This document shows, one piece after another, positions 9,101-17,421 of a stretch of DNA of 61,609 nt. The notes under the pieces are model-generated. The model saw only the letters and a list, made by a program, of their open reading frames with translations, had not been told where the DNA came from and made no database searches. The position numbers and the translations under genes are program-made. Origin of the DNA: Allomuricauda sp. (lineage in GTDB: Bacteria > Bacteroidota > Bacteroidia > Flavobacteriales > Flavobacteriaceae). The first letter of the stretch is position 1. Each line of letters starts with the position of its first letter. Location: the NCBI GenBank assembly GCA_030148335.1, contig JASBTQ010000010.1, forward strand, positions 1 to 61,609, given 5' to 3'.

Positions 9101-9133
9101 TTTGTGGACAGCTATAAATAAATTTTATATTTC
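9101..9133 (+). promoter_or_regulatory. Possible promoter of the amylase gene
   Basis: A tttg (9101-9104) and tatatttc (9126-9133) are separated by 21 bp, close to the Bacteroidota -33/-7 arrangement with one mismatch at the last base. The ATG follows 38 bp further on. Confidence 0.4.
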
Positions 9134-9170
9134 CATATGCATTTTATAGCTTTAGACAAAATCCCAATAC

Positions 9171-10853
9171 ATGAAAAAGCTACTTGTCGTCATGTACACC
9201 ATTCCCTTGTTCATCGGCTGTAAGGAAGTCAAAAAGCAACCTGAAAAAATACAAGTAGTCCAACAAGAGGCACCGAAAAAGGAGGTCCCATTTGTTTGGG
9301 AGGCCGCCAATGTCTATTTTCTGCTGACGGACCGTTTCAACAACGGAAATCCCGAAAACGATGTCAATTTTGGACGGACTGAAGAGACGGGTGTGCTCAG
9401 GGGATTTATGGGCGGAGACCTGCAGGGCATCACTAAAAAAATTGAGGAAGGCTATTTCACCGATTTGGGCATCAACGCCATTTGGTTCACCCCCGTTGTG
9501 GAACAGATCCACGGGGCCACGGACGAAGGCACTGGAAAAACTTATGGTTACCATGGCTATTGGGCCAAGGACTGGACCGCCATAGATCCCAACTTTGGCA
9601 CCAAACAAGATTTGGGGAATTTGGTGAAGGCCGCCCATAAAAAGGGCATCCGAATCCTATTGGATGTAGTGCTGAACCACACTGGACCCGTGACCGATCA
9701 AGACCCAGTATGGCCGGACGATTGGGTAAGGACTGGACCCAAATGCGAGTTCACTACCTATGAGAACACCACGGCCTGCACCTTGGTGGAAAACCTGCCG
9801 GACATCCTTACCGAATCCAACGAACCCGTGGAACTCCCAGATGCGCTTTTGGCGAAATGGAAGGAAGAGGGCCGTTTGAGCAAGGAACTGGATGAACTCC
9901 AACTTTTCTTTGAACGCACAGGCTACCCAAGGGCTCCGCGCTACTACATCATCAAATGGCTGACCGATTACATCAACGAGTTCGGGGTGGATGGATTCCG
10001 CGTGGACACCGTAAAGCATGTGAACGAAGACGTTTGGGGCGAACTGCACAAAGAGGCCAACATCGCCTTCGAAATGTGGAAAAAGAAACACGAGAGCAAA
10101 GTGTTGGACGACAATCCCTTCTACATGGTAGGCGAAGTCTATAATTATGGTATTTCCGGTGGACGCCAATTTGATTTTGGTGACAAAAAGGTGGACTTTT
10201 TTGAGTATGGCTTCAAAAGTCTGATCAATTTTGAGTTGAAGACCGATGCCGATAACGACTACGAATCCATCTTTAAGAAATACAGCAACATCCTCAATAC
10301 CAAATTGAAGGACAAAAGCGTGCTCAATTACCTGACCTCACATGATGATGGGACACCTTATGACAAGGAACGAAAAAAGGCCATTCGTGCCGCCAACGTG
10401 CTACTTTTGACCCCCGGTGCTTCCCAAGTGTATTATGGGGACGAGACCTCCCGTAGCCTCACCATTGAGGGTGCCGAAGGCGATGCCACTTTGCGATCCT
10501 TTATGAACTGGGAAGAACTGGACAGCCTGCCCAATGTGCAGCAGATCCATAAACACTGGAAAAAACTGGGACAGTTCCGTAAAAATCACCCGGCAATAGG
10601 TGCCGGCAAGCACAAAAGATTGGGGAAATCCCCCTATGTGTTCTCCAGGACCTATGTCAACGGTGATTTCAGGGATAAAGTGGTCGTGGGACTGGACTTG
10701 CCCAAGGGCAAAAAATCCTTGTGGGTGAAAGGATTCTTTGGGGATGGCACCAAATTGTACGACACCTATTCGGAAACGGAAGTCATTGTCAACAATGGCA
10801 AGGTGATTTTGGACAATGATTTTGACATTGCCCTACTAGAGTTGGTGGAATAG
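9171..10853 (+). CDS. Lipoprotein alpha-amylase, glycoside hydrolase family 13
   Basis: The 560-residue protein has a lipoprotein signal ending at Cys17 (PLFIGC). The catalytic barrel starts at NVYFLLTDRFNNGNP. The four classic GH13 regions are present: DVVLNH (165-170), GFRVDTVKH (275-283, nucleophile Asp279), GEVYN (acid/base Glu322) and SHDD (His391, Asp392). It should hydrolyse alpha-1,4-glucans or maltodextrins in the periplasm or on the cell surface. No SusC/SusD pair is adjacent, so it is not part of a standard polysaccharide utilisation locus. It converges on a VOC gene with only 3 bp between stops. Exact specificity cannot be told. Confidence 0.93.
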   Translation: MKKLLVVMYTIPLFIGCKEVKKQPEKIQVVQQEAPKKEVPFVWEAANVYFLLTDRFNNGNPENDVNFGRTEETGVLRGFMGGDLQGITKKIEEGYFTDLGINAIWFTPVVEQIHGATDEGTGKTYGYHGYWAKDWTAIDPNFGTKQDLGNLVKAAHKKGIRILLDVVLNHTGPVTDQDPVWPDDWVRTGPKCEFTTYENTTACTLVENLPDILTESNEPVELPDALLAKWKEEGRLSKELDELQLFFERTGYPRAPRYYIIKWLTDYINEFGVDGFRVDTVKHVNEDVWGELHKEANIAFEMWKKKHESKVLDDNPFYMVGEVYNYGISGGRQFDFGDKKVDFFEYGFKSLINFELKTDADNDYESIFKKYSNILNTKLKDKSVLNYLTSHDDGTPYDKERKKAIRAANVLLLTPGASQVYYGDETSRSLTIEGAEGDATLRSFMNWEELDSLPNVQQIHKHWKKLGQFRKNHPAIGAGKHKRLGKSPYVFSRTYVNGDFRDKVVVGLDLPKGKKSLWVKGFFGDGTKLYDTYSETEVIVNNGKVILDNDFDIALLELVE

Positions 10854-10856
10854 ACC

Positions 10857-11237
10857 TTACTGCCTTGAATGCAAGGCAATCCGGTTGCCCTCTGTATCCA
10901 AAAATACTGCCATGCAGCCAATATCAGGAGCAATAAGGGTCTTGGGTTTGAGGATTCTTCCACCGGCAGATTCAATACGGTCCAGTTCATTTTGCACATC
11001 CTCACTGTTGAAATAAATCAGCACCCCAGCCACATTACTCGGTTTGTACCAATCCTTATTTTGAATCAATGATCCAGCGGCCCCGGGTTTTTCATGGTTC
11101 CATGGAAACCATCCCATTAGGGTATCGCCCAAGTCTTGTACCTGTATCTGCACCCCAAAAACGACCTCATAAAAGGTCTTTGCCCGGTCCATATCCTCCA
11201 CAGGGATTTCGAACCAACCCACCATATTGTAATCCAT
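10857..11237 (-). CDS. VOC family (glyoxalase/bleomycin-resistance-like) protein
   Basis: The 126-residue protein has the paired beta-alpha-beta-beta-beta fold expected of VOC proteins. It opens with MVGWFEIPVEDMDRAKTFYEVVFG, and its second half contains GGRILKPKTLIAPDIGCMAVFLDTEGN. It belongs to the widespread small VOC group whose substrates are mostly unknown. It lies 5 bp downstream of the SRPBCC gene and is probably cotranscribed with it, a pairing often seen in environmental bacteria. Confidence 0.85.
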   Translation of the reverse strand: MDYNMVGWFEIPVEDMDRAKTFYEVVFGVQIQVQDLGDTLMGWFPWNHEKPGAAGSLIQNKDWYKPSNVAGVLIYFNSEDVQNELDRIESAGGRILKPKTLIAPDIGCMAVFLDTEGNRIALHSRQ

Positions 11238-11242
11238 ACGTG

Positions 11243-11770
11243 TTATTTTTCCAAAATTGCCTTTAGGTTGACAAGTCCTTCCTCAAAATCTTTTCCAACG
11301 GCTTTGTCCATGTTCATGAACAGCATCATGATGTTCATCGGAAATTTATTTTGGCCGGAAAAGCCCCAAACGACCTTGGTTTTGTCATTCCCGACACTTT
11401 CGGTCACCAAATAGGCATCCGAAGTGGACTTGAAGGGTTTGAGGAACCGTAGCTCGGATTCCACACGCTCTCCTTCCACGATCTTTGTGATTTCCTGCTC
11501 CCCTTCCCCTACTTGCTTGTTGCCGTTCCAATAGTTGATAGCCCCAACTTCGCCATCCGTTCCCGTGAACTTTTGCTGCATATTGGGGTCTCTTTTGGCC
11601 CAAGGGGACCAGTCATTTTGTCTTTTCAAGGATTTGAGGTGTGCAAAGACCTCATCCTTTGGCCTGTTTATCTCTATGGACCTTGATACATTGTAATTCT
11701 TTGGGGAAATCATGGCGAGGATCAAAATCAACAAAACAATTCCGAGGATAATGTAAACTGCTGTCATCAT
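11243..11770 (-). CDS. SRPBCC (START/polyketide cyclase-like) membrane-anchored protein
   Basis: The 175-residue protein has one N-terminal membrane segment (about 3-22, YIILGIVLLILILAMI). A SRPBCC domain follows, starting with NYNVSRSIEINRPKDEVFAHL and containing NDWSPWAKRDPN and a final helix FEEGLVNLKAIL. Such domains form a hydrophobic ligand pocket; no enzyme activity can be assigned. Two consecutive ATG codons open the frame. It is the first gene of a two-gene operon with the VOC protein. Confidence 0.85.
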   Translation of the reverse strand: MMTAVYIILGIVLLILILAMISPKNYNVSRSIEINRPKDEVFAHLKSLKRQNDWSPWAKRDPNMQQKFTGTDGEVGAINYWNGNKQVGEGEQEITKIVEGERVESELRFLKPFKSTSDAYLVTESVGNDKTKVVWGFSGQNKFPMNIMMLFMNMDKAVGKDFEEGLVNLKAILEK

Positions 11771-11812
11771 GCTTGTAAGTGATTGGTTAACAGCTAAAAG
11801 TACAAAAAAACT

Positions 11813-12466
11813 TTACTCGGAGTGGTATCTTTTGATGATTCCCTTCACATGGTTGATGGATTTTTTGGTCCAATCCATTCGTTTTTCAAGAATCTCATCC
11901 TCGGACAATTGCCATTCCAATCCGGACCGTCTCACTTTTTGGGCCAGATCCTGTATGATGATGGCCGCCGAAACGGATACGTTCAGGCTTTCCGAAAAAC
12001 CCACCATCGGGATTTTTAGAAAAACGTCCGCCTCCTGCATCACCTCATCACTGAGCCCTCCCTTTTCCGTTCCAAAAAATATGGCCGATCTGCTTTCGGG
12101 AAAAAAATCGGGAAGCAACGTAGAATTGTCATGCGGAGTGGTAGCGACGATTTGATAGCCTTTCTCCTTGAGTTGCATAATACAATCCCCCGTATTTTCA
12201 TATCGGTGCACATCCACCCACTTTTCGGCGCCCATGGCAATATTCTTGTCCAGCCGTTTGGCAAAACGATCTTCCACCACATGGACTTCCTGCACGCCGA
12301 ACACATCACAACTGCGGATGATGGCACTGGTGTTGTGCATTTGGTACACATCCTCAATGGCCACAGTGATGAATTTCGTGCGGAGCTGCAACACTTCCAA
12401 AAAACGTTGTTTTCGCTCTTCGGTGAGGTAGCTTTCCAAATAGGTGAACAGGTCGTGGTCGAACAT
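11813..12466 (-). CDS. trmH: TrmH-family SPOUT RNA 2'-O-methyltransferase
   Basis: The 217-residue protein starts at the ATG at 12466 (MFDHDLFTYLESYLTEERKQ); the longer frame upstream runs through non-coding sequence. The three SpoU/TrmH motifs are present: NTSAIIRSCDVFGVQEVHVVED, GTEKGGLSDEV, and IPMVGFSESLNVSVSAAIII. The N-terminal helical segment and overall length fit TrmH, which 2'-O-methylates G18 of tRNA. An rRNA target cannot be fully excluded. The gene is preceded by a 300 bp non-coding gap and followed by the SRPBCC operon. Confidence 0.85.
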   Translation of the reverse strand: MFDHDLFTYLESYLTEERKQRFLEVLQLRTKFITVAIEDVYQMHNTSAIIRSCDVFGVQEVHVVEDRFAKRLDKNIAMGAEKWVDVHRYENTGDCIMQLKEKGYQIVATTPHDNSTLLPDFFPESRSAIFFGTEKGGLSDEVMQEADVFLKIPMVGFSESLNVSVSAAIIIQDLAQKVRRSGLEWQLSEDEILEKRMDWTKKSINHVKGIIKRYHSE

Positions 12467-12767
12467 GCTGCCCAAGATAGGGAAATTTGGAGAGGTGGTT
12501 TTTGGATGGAATGGATTTGTTATCTTCAGAGAAAAACTATGAGTATTTACACTTAATGGATGTAGTGGGACAAGTAGAACAAGCGATGTCGGTGTTTGCG
12601 CAAGCCTCACTCGTAGCAATTATAAATCCATATGGGTGCCTAAATCAATTTACAACAAACACCCCCCAAAGTCCCCTCAAGGGGACAATTGTCTATTGCC
12701 TAACCTGTGAAAATTTGTGAAATTCCTACCTTTGGCAGGCAGGCGTGTCAAAACCCAAAAATAAAAA
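12467..12767. other. 300 bp gap between divergent trmH and the sirtuin gene
   Basis: No gene is visible. It holds a GC block (cccccaaagtcccctcaagggg, about 12663-12684) that resembles the cctcccccaaaggggagg block near 2090. It also carries a TACCTTTG promoter element at 12727-12734, preceded by tttg at 12714-12717, pointing at the sirtuin gene. The element runs directly into a ggcaggcagg repeat. Confidence 0.5.
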
Positions 12768-13466
12768 ATGCCCAAACCAAAAATAGTCGTACTTACCGGA
12801 GCCGGAATGAGCGCCGAAAGCGGGTTGAAGACCTTCAGGGACGCTGATGGCCTATGGGAAGGACACGATGTGATGGAAGTGGCCTCACCCCAAGGTTTTG
12901 CCCGTAACCCCGAATTGGTGCTGGAATTCTATAACCAGCGTAGGCGGCAATTGTTGGGAGTACGTCCCAACCAAGGACATTTGGCCTTGGCGCAATTGGA
13001 AAACCGATTTGATGTGAGCATCGTGACCCAAAATGTGGACAACCTCCACGAACAGGCCGGAAGCTCCCATGTGGTGCATCTGCACGGTGAACTGTTCAAA
13101 GTACGCAGCACCAAGAACGAGAATCACGTTATAGAATGGAAAAAGGACCTTGTTTTGGGTGATCTCGACCCTGATGGGCATCAACTGCGTCCACACATTG
13201 TCTGGTTCGGGGAAATGGTGCCCTTGCTGGAAACTGCGGCCCAAATCACGCAGCAGGCCGATATTTTGATCATTATCGGGACTTCCATGCAGGTATATCC
13301 CGCAGCCAGTTTGGTCCATTATGTTGCGCCAAGCATTCCCATCTATTTTGTAGACCCCCGACCCAACATCAGGGAATCGGATTTTGGCAACCTCAACATC
13401 ATCCCCAAAACGGCCGTTGAGGGTGTTCCCAGTCTTGTGGACGACCTTCTCAGTACTTTTTCCTAG
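12768..13466 (+). CDS. cobB: NAD-dependent protein deacylase, sirtuin class III-like
   Basis: The 232-residue enzyme has the sirtuin core: NAD-binding GAGMSAESGLKTFRD (about 11-25), TQNVDNLHEQAG with the catalytic HLHGE, RPHIVWFGE and GTSMQVYPAASL. The Tyr-x-x-Arg pair in EFYNQRRRQ (residues about 54-57) is the marker of SIRT5-type enzymes that remove succinyl or other acidic acyl groups from lysine. The protein contains no cysteine at all, so the usual four-Cys zinc site is missing. Its end overlaps the convergent haem-binding gene by 17 bp. Confidence 0.93.
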   Translation: MPKPKIVVLTGAGMSAESGLKTFRDADGLWEGHDVMEVASPQGFARNPELVLEFYNQRRRQLLGVRPNQGHLALAQLENRFDVSIVTQNVDNLHEQAGSSHVVHLHGELFKVRSTKNENHVIEWKKDLVLGDLDPDGHQLRPHIVWFGEMVPLLETAAQITQQADILIIIGTSMQVYPAASLVHYVAPSIPIYFVDPRPNIRESDFGNLNIIPKTAVEGVPSLVDDLLSTFS

Positions 13467-13902
13467 CCTCTTCCGCCCAGGTCACCAAGGCGGTGATCTG
13501 TTCTTGGGTCAATTTGGCATCGGCATGTGTCCAAGTATATTCCTTCAAGGGCATTTCACCTTTCTTTACCTCTTCGATCACCTCTTCCAGTTTGTGATCC
13601 TTCTTTTTGGCGGTGTAATTTTCCCAATCTGAAAAGTTAAGGTGTTCCTTTCCCTCATTCACATGATCGGCCAACCAATACGATACGGGCGCAATATTGT
13701 TGTACCATGGATATTTCGTGTTGGCACTGTGACAGTCGTAGCACGCCGTCTTCAAAATGACCTTGACCTCGGAAGGCGGTTGGGTCTCAGATTCAAAAGC
13801 GGCCACAAAATCTCCGGCTGCCTGATTTTTCTTTGGTCGATAAAATTGCATCCCTACCAAGACCACCAGTAGGACAATCGCTATTTTTTTCACTATTTTC
13901 AT
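13450..13902 (-). CDS. Membrane-anchored haem-binding (c-type cytochrome-like) domain protein
   Basis: The 150-residue protein has an N-terminal membrane anchor (about 3-20, KIVKKIAIVLLVVLVGMQF). A single CxxCH haem motif lies in the segment KTACYDCHSANTKYPWYNN, followed by HVNEGKEHLNFSDW, the signature of the Haem_bd domain of Bacteroidota. A periplasmic electron-transfer or sensing role is likely. A GTG precedes the chosen ATG. It overlaps the 3' end of the sirtuin gene and is divergent from the gene at 13936. Confidence 0.88.
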   Translation of the reverse strand: MKIVKKIAIVLLVVLVGMQFYRPKKNQAAGDFVAAFESETQPPSEVKVILKTACYDCHSANTKYPWYNNIAPVSYWLADHVNEGKEHLNFSDWENYTAKKKDHKLEEVIEEVKKGEMPLKEYTWTHADAKLTQEQITALVTWAEEARKKY

Positions 13903-13935
13903 CACGAAAAGGTTTTTATAAATATACTTTTTTTT

Positions 13936-14508
13936 GTGACTGAAAAGGAACTATTCCCAATACTGAACTCTGGAAGGCTTTCCAAGCCACAAATAGACCA
14001 GTTGGTGGGCAATCTTGTAAAACAGCCCCAACTCGCCAAAATCCTTTTTGAGGCAATATTTGTGGAAGACCAGCAGGGTACGTTCAATGCAAGTTGGGCC
14101 TTTGATCACCTCATGCGGAAAAAACTGGAATACATCCTTCCCTTCTTTAATGATTTTGCGAACAGATTGGCCGAACTGAGGACAGAATCCTGTATACGTC
14201 CCATGGCCCATGTGTGCGAAATGGTCTGCATGGCCTATTTTAAAAAGAAAGATCCTGCTTTTACACAGCATATTACCGACTCCCAACTGGAGCAGATCAT
14301 GACCGTTTGCTTTGATTGGCTCATCAGTCCCATGAACATTGCACCAAAGGTGTTCTCCATGACCAGTCTGTACTATCTGGGACAAAAATTTGATTGGGTG
14401 CACCCAGAACTGAAACAGGTTTTGCAGGACACCTATGCCGATGGAACTCCGGGATTTCGGAGCCGGGCCAAAAAAACCCTGGATAAGTTGGCCCAATTAG
14501 GCCATTAA
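13936..14508 (+). CDS. Conserved helical protein of unknown function upstream of purB
   Basis: I do not recognise this 190-residue protein. It is soluble and helical, with regular helix pairs resembling HEAT/ARM repeats (for example MRKKLEYILPFFNDFANRL and LKQVLQDTYADGTPGFRSRAKK near the end). It starts with GTG, since the frame has no earlier ATG and the reading VTEKELFPILNSGRLSKPQ is well formed. It sits 47 bp before purB, which has its own promoter element just after this stop. Its divergent neighbour is the haem-binding protein. Confidence 0.7.
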   Translation: MTEKELFPILNSGRLSKPQIDQLVGNLVKQPQLAKILFEAIFVEDQQGTFNASWAFDHLMRKKLEYILPFFNDFANRLAELRTESCIRPMAHVCEMVCMAYFKKKDPAFTQHITDSQLEQIMTVCFDWLISPMNIAPKVFSMTSLYYLGQKFDWVHPELKQVLQDTYADGTPGFRSRAKKTLDKLAQLGH

Positions 14509-14524
14509 ACTTTGTGAGATTGAG

Positions 14525-14532
14525 TATCTTTG
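14525..14532 (+). promoter_or_regulatory. -7 promoter element for purB
   Basis: The sequence tatctttg matches TAnnTTTG. The predicted transcript start near 14539 gives a leader of about 17 nt before the ATG at 14556. This supports that start over the longer frame opening at 14514, which lies upstream of the promoter element. Confidence 0.65.
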
Positions 14533-14555
14533 CTGCTTTCAAAATTTTCTTGACG

Positions 14556-15899
14556 ATGTCACTGACCCAACTAAATGCCATTTCACCCATCGATGGCCGA
14601 TACGGAAACAAAACCAAGGTGCTAAGGGATTACTTTTCCGAAGAGGCCCTGATCAAGTACCGCGTTGAGGTCGAGATTGAATACTTCATTGCCCTTTGTG
14701 AAATTCCCCTGCCCCAATTGGCCGATTTCAACAAAGCATTGTTTCCCGATCTTCAAAAAATCTATTTAGAGTTTTCTTCGGAAGATGCATTGGGCATCAA
14801 GGAAATTGAAAAGACCACCAACCACGATGTAAAGGCCGTGGAATATTTCATCAAACAAAAGTTTGATGCGCTGGGACTCGAAAAATACAAGGAGTTCATC
14901 CATTTTGGTCTGACCTCGCAGGACATCAACAATACGGCCATACCTCTTTCCATCAAGGAAGCGATGAACCAGGTCTATGTCCCCTCCTATTTTGAGGTGT
15001 TTGAGAAATTGAAGGAACTGGCCAAGGCTTGGGAAAACATCCCCATGCTGGCACGAACGCACGGGCAACCTGCATCACCTACCCGATTGGGCAAAGAAAT
15101 CGAGGTGTTCGTGGAACGGTTGAAGGAACAGTTCAATTTATTGAACGACATCCCGAGCGCGGCCAAATTTGGTGGTGCCACAGGAAATTACAACGCACAC
15201 AAAGTTGCATATCCAAGCATTGATTGGAGGGCATTCGGGAAACAATTTGTCCAAGAAAAACTGGGACTGCACCACTCCTTCCCTACCACACAGATAGAGC
15301 ATTACGATCACATGGCGGCCCTTTTTGATGGTCTCAAACGCATCAACACCATTTTGATCGACTTGGACAGGGATATCTGGACCTATGTTTCCATGGACTA
15401 TTTCAAGCAGAAGATCAAAAAAGGGGAAGTGGGCTCATCGGCCATGCCACACAAGGTGAACCCCATCGATTTTGAAAATTCGGAGGGCAATCTTGGCATT
15501 GCCAATGCTGTTTTTGAGCATCTATCGGGCAAATTACCCATTTCCAGATTGCAACGCGATCTAACGGACAGCACGGTATTACGAAATGTGGGAGTTCCTT
15601 TTGCACACACCTTGATCGGGTTTCAATCCACTTTGAAAGGGCTGAACAAACTGGTGCTGAACCAAGAAAAGTTTGAAAAGGACTTGGAGGACAATTGGGC
15701 CGTGGTCGCCGAGGCCATCCAGACCATTTTACGCAGGGAAGGCTATCCCAATCCATACGAGGCCCTAAAGGGCCTGACCCGAACCAATGAAAAAATCACC
15801 CAAAAATCCATTGCAGATTTCATTGAAACACTGGAGGTTTCGGATGCCATCAAAGTTGAATTGAAACAGATTACACCTGCAAATTATACTGGGATCTAA
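14556..15899 (+). CDS. purB: Adenylosuccinate lyase
   Basis: The 447-residue enzyme of the fumarase/aspartase superfamily acts twice in purine synthesis, on SAICAR and on adenylosuccinate. It starts MSLTQLNAISPIDGRYGNKT, as in the class of PurB of normal length in E. coli. Active-site motifs are TNHDVKAVEYFIK, FGLTSQDINNTA, ARTHGQPASPT and the superfamily signature GSSAMPHKVNPIDFEN (about 305-320), whose mobile loop carries the catalytic Ser. Its TAA stop shares a base with the ATG of the next small gene. Confidence 0.97.
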   Translation: MSLTQLNAISPIDGRYGNKTKVLRDYFSEEALIKYRVEVEIEYFIALCEIPLPQLADFNKALFPDLQKIYLEFSSEDALGIKEIEKTTNHDVKAVEYFIKQKFDALGLEKYKEFIHFGLTSQDINNTAIPLSIKEAMNQVYVPSYFEVFEKLKELAKAWENIPMLARTHGQPASPTRLGKEIEVFVERLKEQFNLLNDIPSAAKFGGATGNYNAHKVAYPSIDWRAFGKQFVQEKLGLHHSFPTTQIEHYDHMAALFDGLKRINTILIDLDRDIWTYVSMDYFKQKIKKGEVGSSAMPHKVNPIDFENSEGNLGIANAVFEHLSGKLPISRLQRDLTDSTVLRNVGVPFAHTLIGFQSTLKGLNKLVLNQEKFEKDLEDNWAVVAEAIQTILRREGYPNPYEALKGLTRTNEKITQKSIADFIETLEVSDAIKVELKQITPANYTGI

Positions 15900-16078
15900 T
15901 GAGTCTTTACCAAAAAATACTGTTGACTTTTGGTTTCCTTTTTCTTTTCAGTGGATCTTTGATAAAAATTCTGCACTGGGAATTTGGCCCCATCAATGGC
16001 GCCCTGCTGATAGCCATTGCCTATCTTCTGCTTTTCACTGCTATACTTCTTTACATCTGGCGGAAACCGAAAAAGTGA
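15899..16078 (+). CDS. 59-residue two-helix membrane protein coupled to purB
   Basis: This small gene begins in the purB stop codon (TAATG, one-base overlap), so translational coupling is likely. The product reads MSLYQKILLTFGFLFLFSG, then LIKILHWEFGPINGALLIAI, then AYLLLFTAILLYIW, ending in KPKK: two membrane helices with a positively charged C-terminus, presumably cytoplasmic. The KILHW segment between helices recalls the membrane part of the gliding-motor protein GldL and related small Bacteroidota proteins, which is only a resemblance. I cannot assign a function. Confidence 0.65.
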   Translation: MSLYQKILLTFGFLFLFSGSLIKILHWEFGPINGALLIAIAYLLLFTAILLYIWRKPKK

Positions 16079-16170
16079 CCTTGGCGGATAATACCGGACA
16101 TAACCTCCTTTTTTACCAAGTCCCCGTCTTCGTAAAGTGACGGGATATTCAACAATATCTGTGAAACAAA

Positions 16171-16196
16171 ACAAGGGCGACATATGTCGCCCTTGT
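16171..16196. terminator. Perfect 26 bp palindrome between convergent genes
   Basis: The sequence from acaagggcgaca to tgtcgcccttgt is fully self-complementary. It lies 21 bp beyond the stop of the minus-strand DUF4252 lipoprotein gene and about 90 bp beyond the purB operon, so it probably terminates transcription from both sides. Confidence 0.7.
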
Positions 16197-16217
16197 TCCA
16201 TTGTATGATGGTCGGTC

Positions 16218-16757
16218 TTAGCCTTTCAAGAAGTCACCAATCTCGCCCAGACCTTCTCCCTTATATTCTGATTTTTGGATGGCCTGCATCAACTGCATGA
16301 TGTGGGCGGGGTTCATGTTCTTGCCCAGAACGCGTACCAGGGCAAAGCCCTTGTCATCACTGTCCCCATAAATGATCACTTCGTCAATGGCATCCTCATC
16401 GCCAAGGTATTTGATCACTCCTTTGCCGTATTTGGAATTGATCTTCATCAGTTCCACAAACTTGTCGCCTTTGAGGATTTCCTTTACTTTTTTCTTCTCC
16501 ATCTCAAATTCGGCCTCGTTCTCGGAATTCTTTTTGAAGGCCAACAAATTGAACTTGCGCAGGGATTCCACTGCTTCCTTTTGGGTAGGGGTCAAATCCA
16601 CGCCGTCCATTTTGAGGATACTGGCCGGAACATCGATGGACAGGAAATTGGGGTTCTCGGAATTGTCCACATAATATTCCTGTAGGCTCTGCTGCGAAGA
16701 ACAGGAGGCCAAAACGATGGCCACTCCTGCCAAAATGCTTTTAATAATAGATTTCAT
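16218..16757 (-). CDS. DUF4252 lipoprotein
   Basis: The 179-residue protein has a lipoprotein signal (LAGVAIVLASC, Cys19). The remainder fits DUF4252: VDLTPTQKEAVESLRKFNLLAF early, FVELMKINSKYGKGVIKYLG in the middle, and a strand-rich end with FALVRVLGKNMNPAHIMQLM. Its molecular function is unknown. It is the last gene of the sigma-factor operon starting at 18379 and a paralogue of the next upstream gene. A palindromic terminator follows. Confidence 0.85.
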   Translation of the reverse strand: MKSIIKSILAGVAIVLASCSSQQSLQEYYVDNSENPNFLSIDVPASILKMDGVDLTPTQKEAVESLRKFNLLAFKKNSENEAEFEMEKKKVKEILKGDKFVELMKINSKYGKGVIKYLGDEDAIDEVIIYGDSDDKGFALVRVLGKNMNPAHIMQLMQAIQKSEYKGEGLGEIGDFLKG

Positions 16758-16793
16758 CTGTACTCTTTTTGATTGATTCGTTAAAAATCAGCA

Positions 16794-16864
16794 TGTCAGC
16801 TGACAGTTATTGGTGGTTGGGTCCTGCATTTTGTTACACATCCATCCAAAACTATCAGCTGACA
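16794..16864. repeat. Pair of TCAGCTGACA sites between the two DUF4252 genes
   Basis: A perfect 12 bp palindrome tgtcagctgaca lies at 16794-16805, and tcagctgaca recurs at 16855-16864, 60 bp away (about six helical turns). The 113 bp gap is otherwise featureless. The spacing suits a looped operator, but this is only suggestive. Confidence 0.4.
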
Positions 16865-16870
16865 AACTTC

Positions 16871-17410
16871 TTAGTTGTTCTTTCCTGCTTTGTTCAGTTC
16901 TTCGGGCAGGTTCATCTTCTTGGTCAATGAATTGATCTTGTTGAGGTCGATATCCCCGGTCAGGGAGAGAATCACGGTCTCAAAGTTACGGCCATCGGCC
17001 TCCACATCCTTCAATCCAGTAATGAACATCAACAGTTCGCTCACATGGTCCTCGTCCCTACCTTGTTTGATATAGAACTTCACGTTGGCGTCCTTGTCCT
17101 TCACACGCATCAACTCTTCCATTTTGGAGGAACCCAAATAACTGTTCACGGCGGATTTCATATCGGCACCGATATTTTTATTATCGGTAGTGAACACCTT
17201 CAAGCTTTTTAGGCTACTGGCAATGTCCATAAAATCCCTGGCCTCCGGATCGTCCACTTCCACATCTATCTTGGCCAACAGGTTGAACATGCTCTTGTTC
17301 ACCACTACCGAGGTGACTTCGTCCATATCCTCAAACTTATCAAAAAGGGATTGTGAAAATCCGGCCAAAGGCAACATTGCCACCACTGCGATTAAAATAT
17401 ACTTTTTCAT
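16871..17410 (-). CDS. DUF4252 secreted protein
   Basis: The 179-residue protein has a Sec signal peptide ending near FSQ (MKKYILIAVVAMLPLAGFSQ), so it is secreted rather than lipid-anchored. The DUF4252 body includes VTSVVVNKSMFNLLAKIDVEV, SSLKSLKVFTTDNKNIGADM and VKFYIKQGRDEDHVSELLMF. It is a paralogue of the lipoprotein at 16218. It lies 11 bp after the putative anti-sigma gene and must be in the same operon. Function unknown. Confidence 0.85.
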   Translation of the reverse strand: MKKYILIAVVAMLPLAGFSQSLFDKFEDMDEVTSVVVNKSMFNLLAKIDVEVDDPEARDFMDIASSLKSLKVFTTDNKNIGADMKSAVNSYLGSSKMEELMRVKDKDANVKFYIKQGRDEDHVSELLMFITGLKDVEADGRNFETVILSLTGDIDLNKINSLTKKMNLPEELNKAGKNN

Positions 17411-17421
17411 CTTTTCGTTTT

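Noticed and set aside
15896..16201. 101-codon minus-strand frame opposite the purB-coupled small gene
   Set aside because: It runs through the palindromic terminator at 16171-16196 and its product is low in structure; the plus-strand small membrane protein is far more protein-like.
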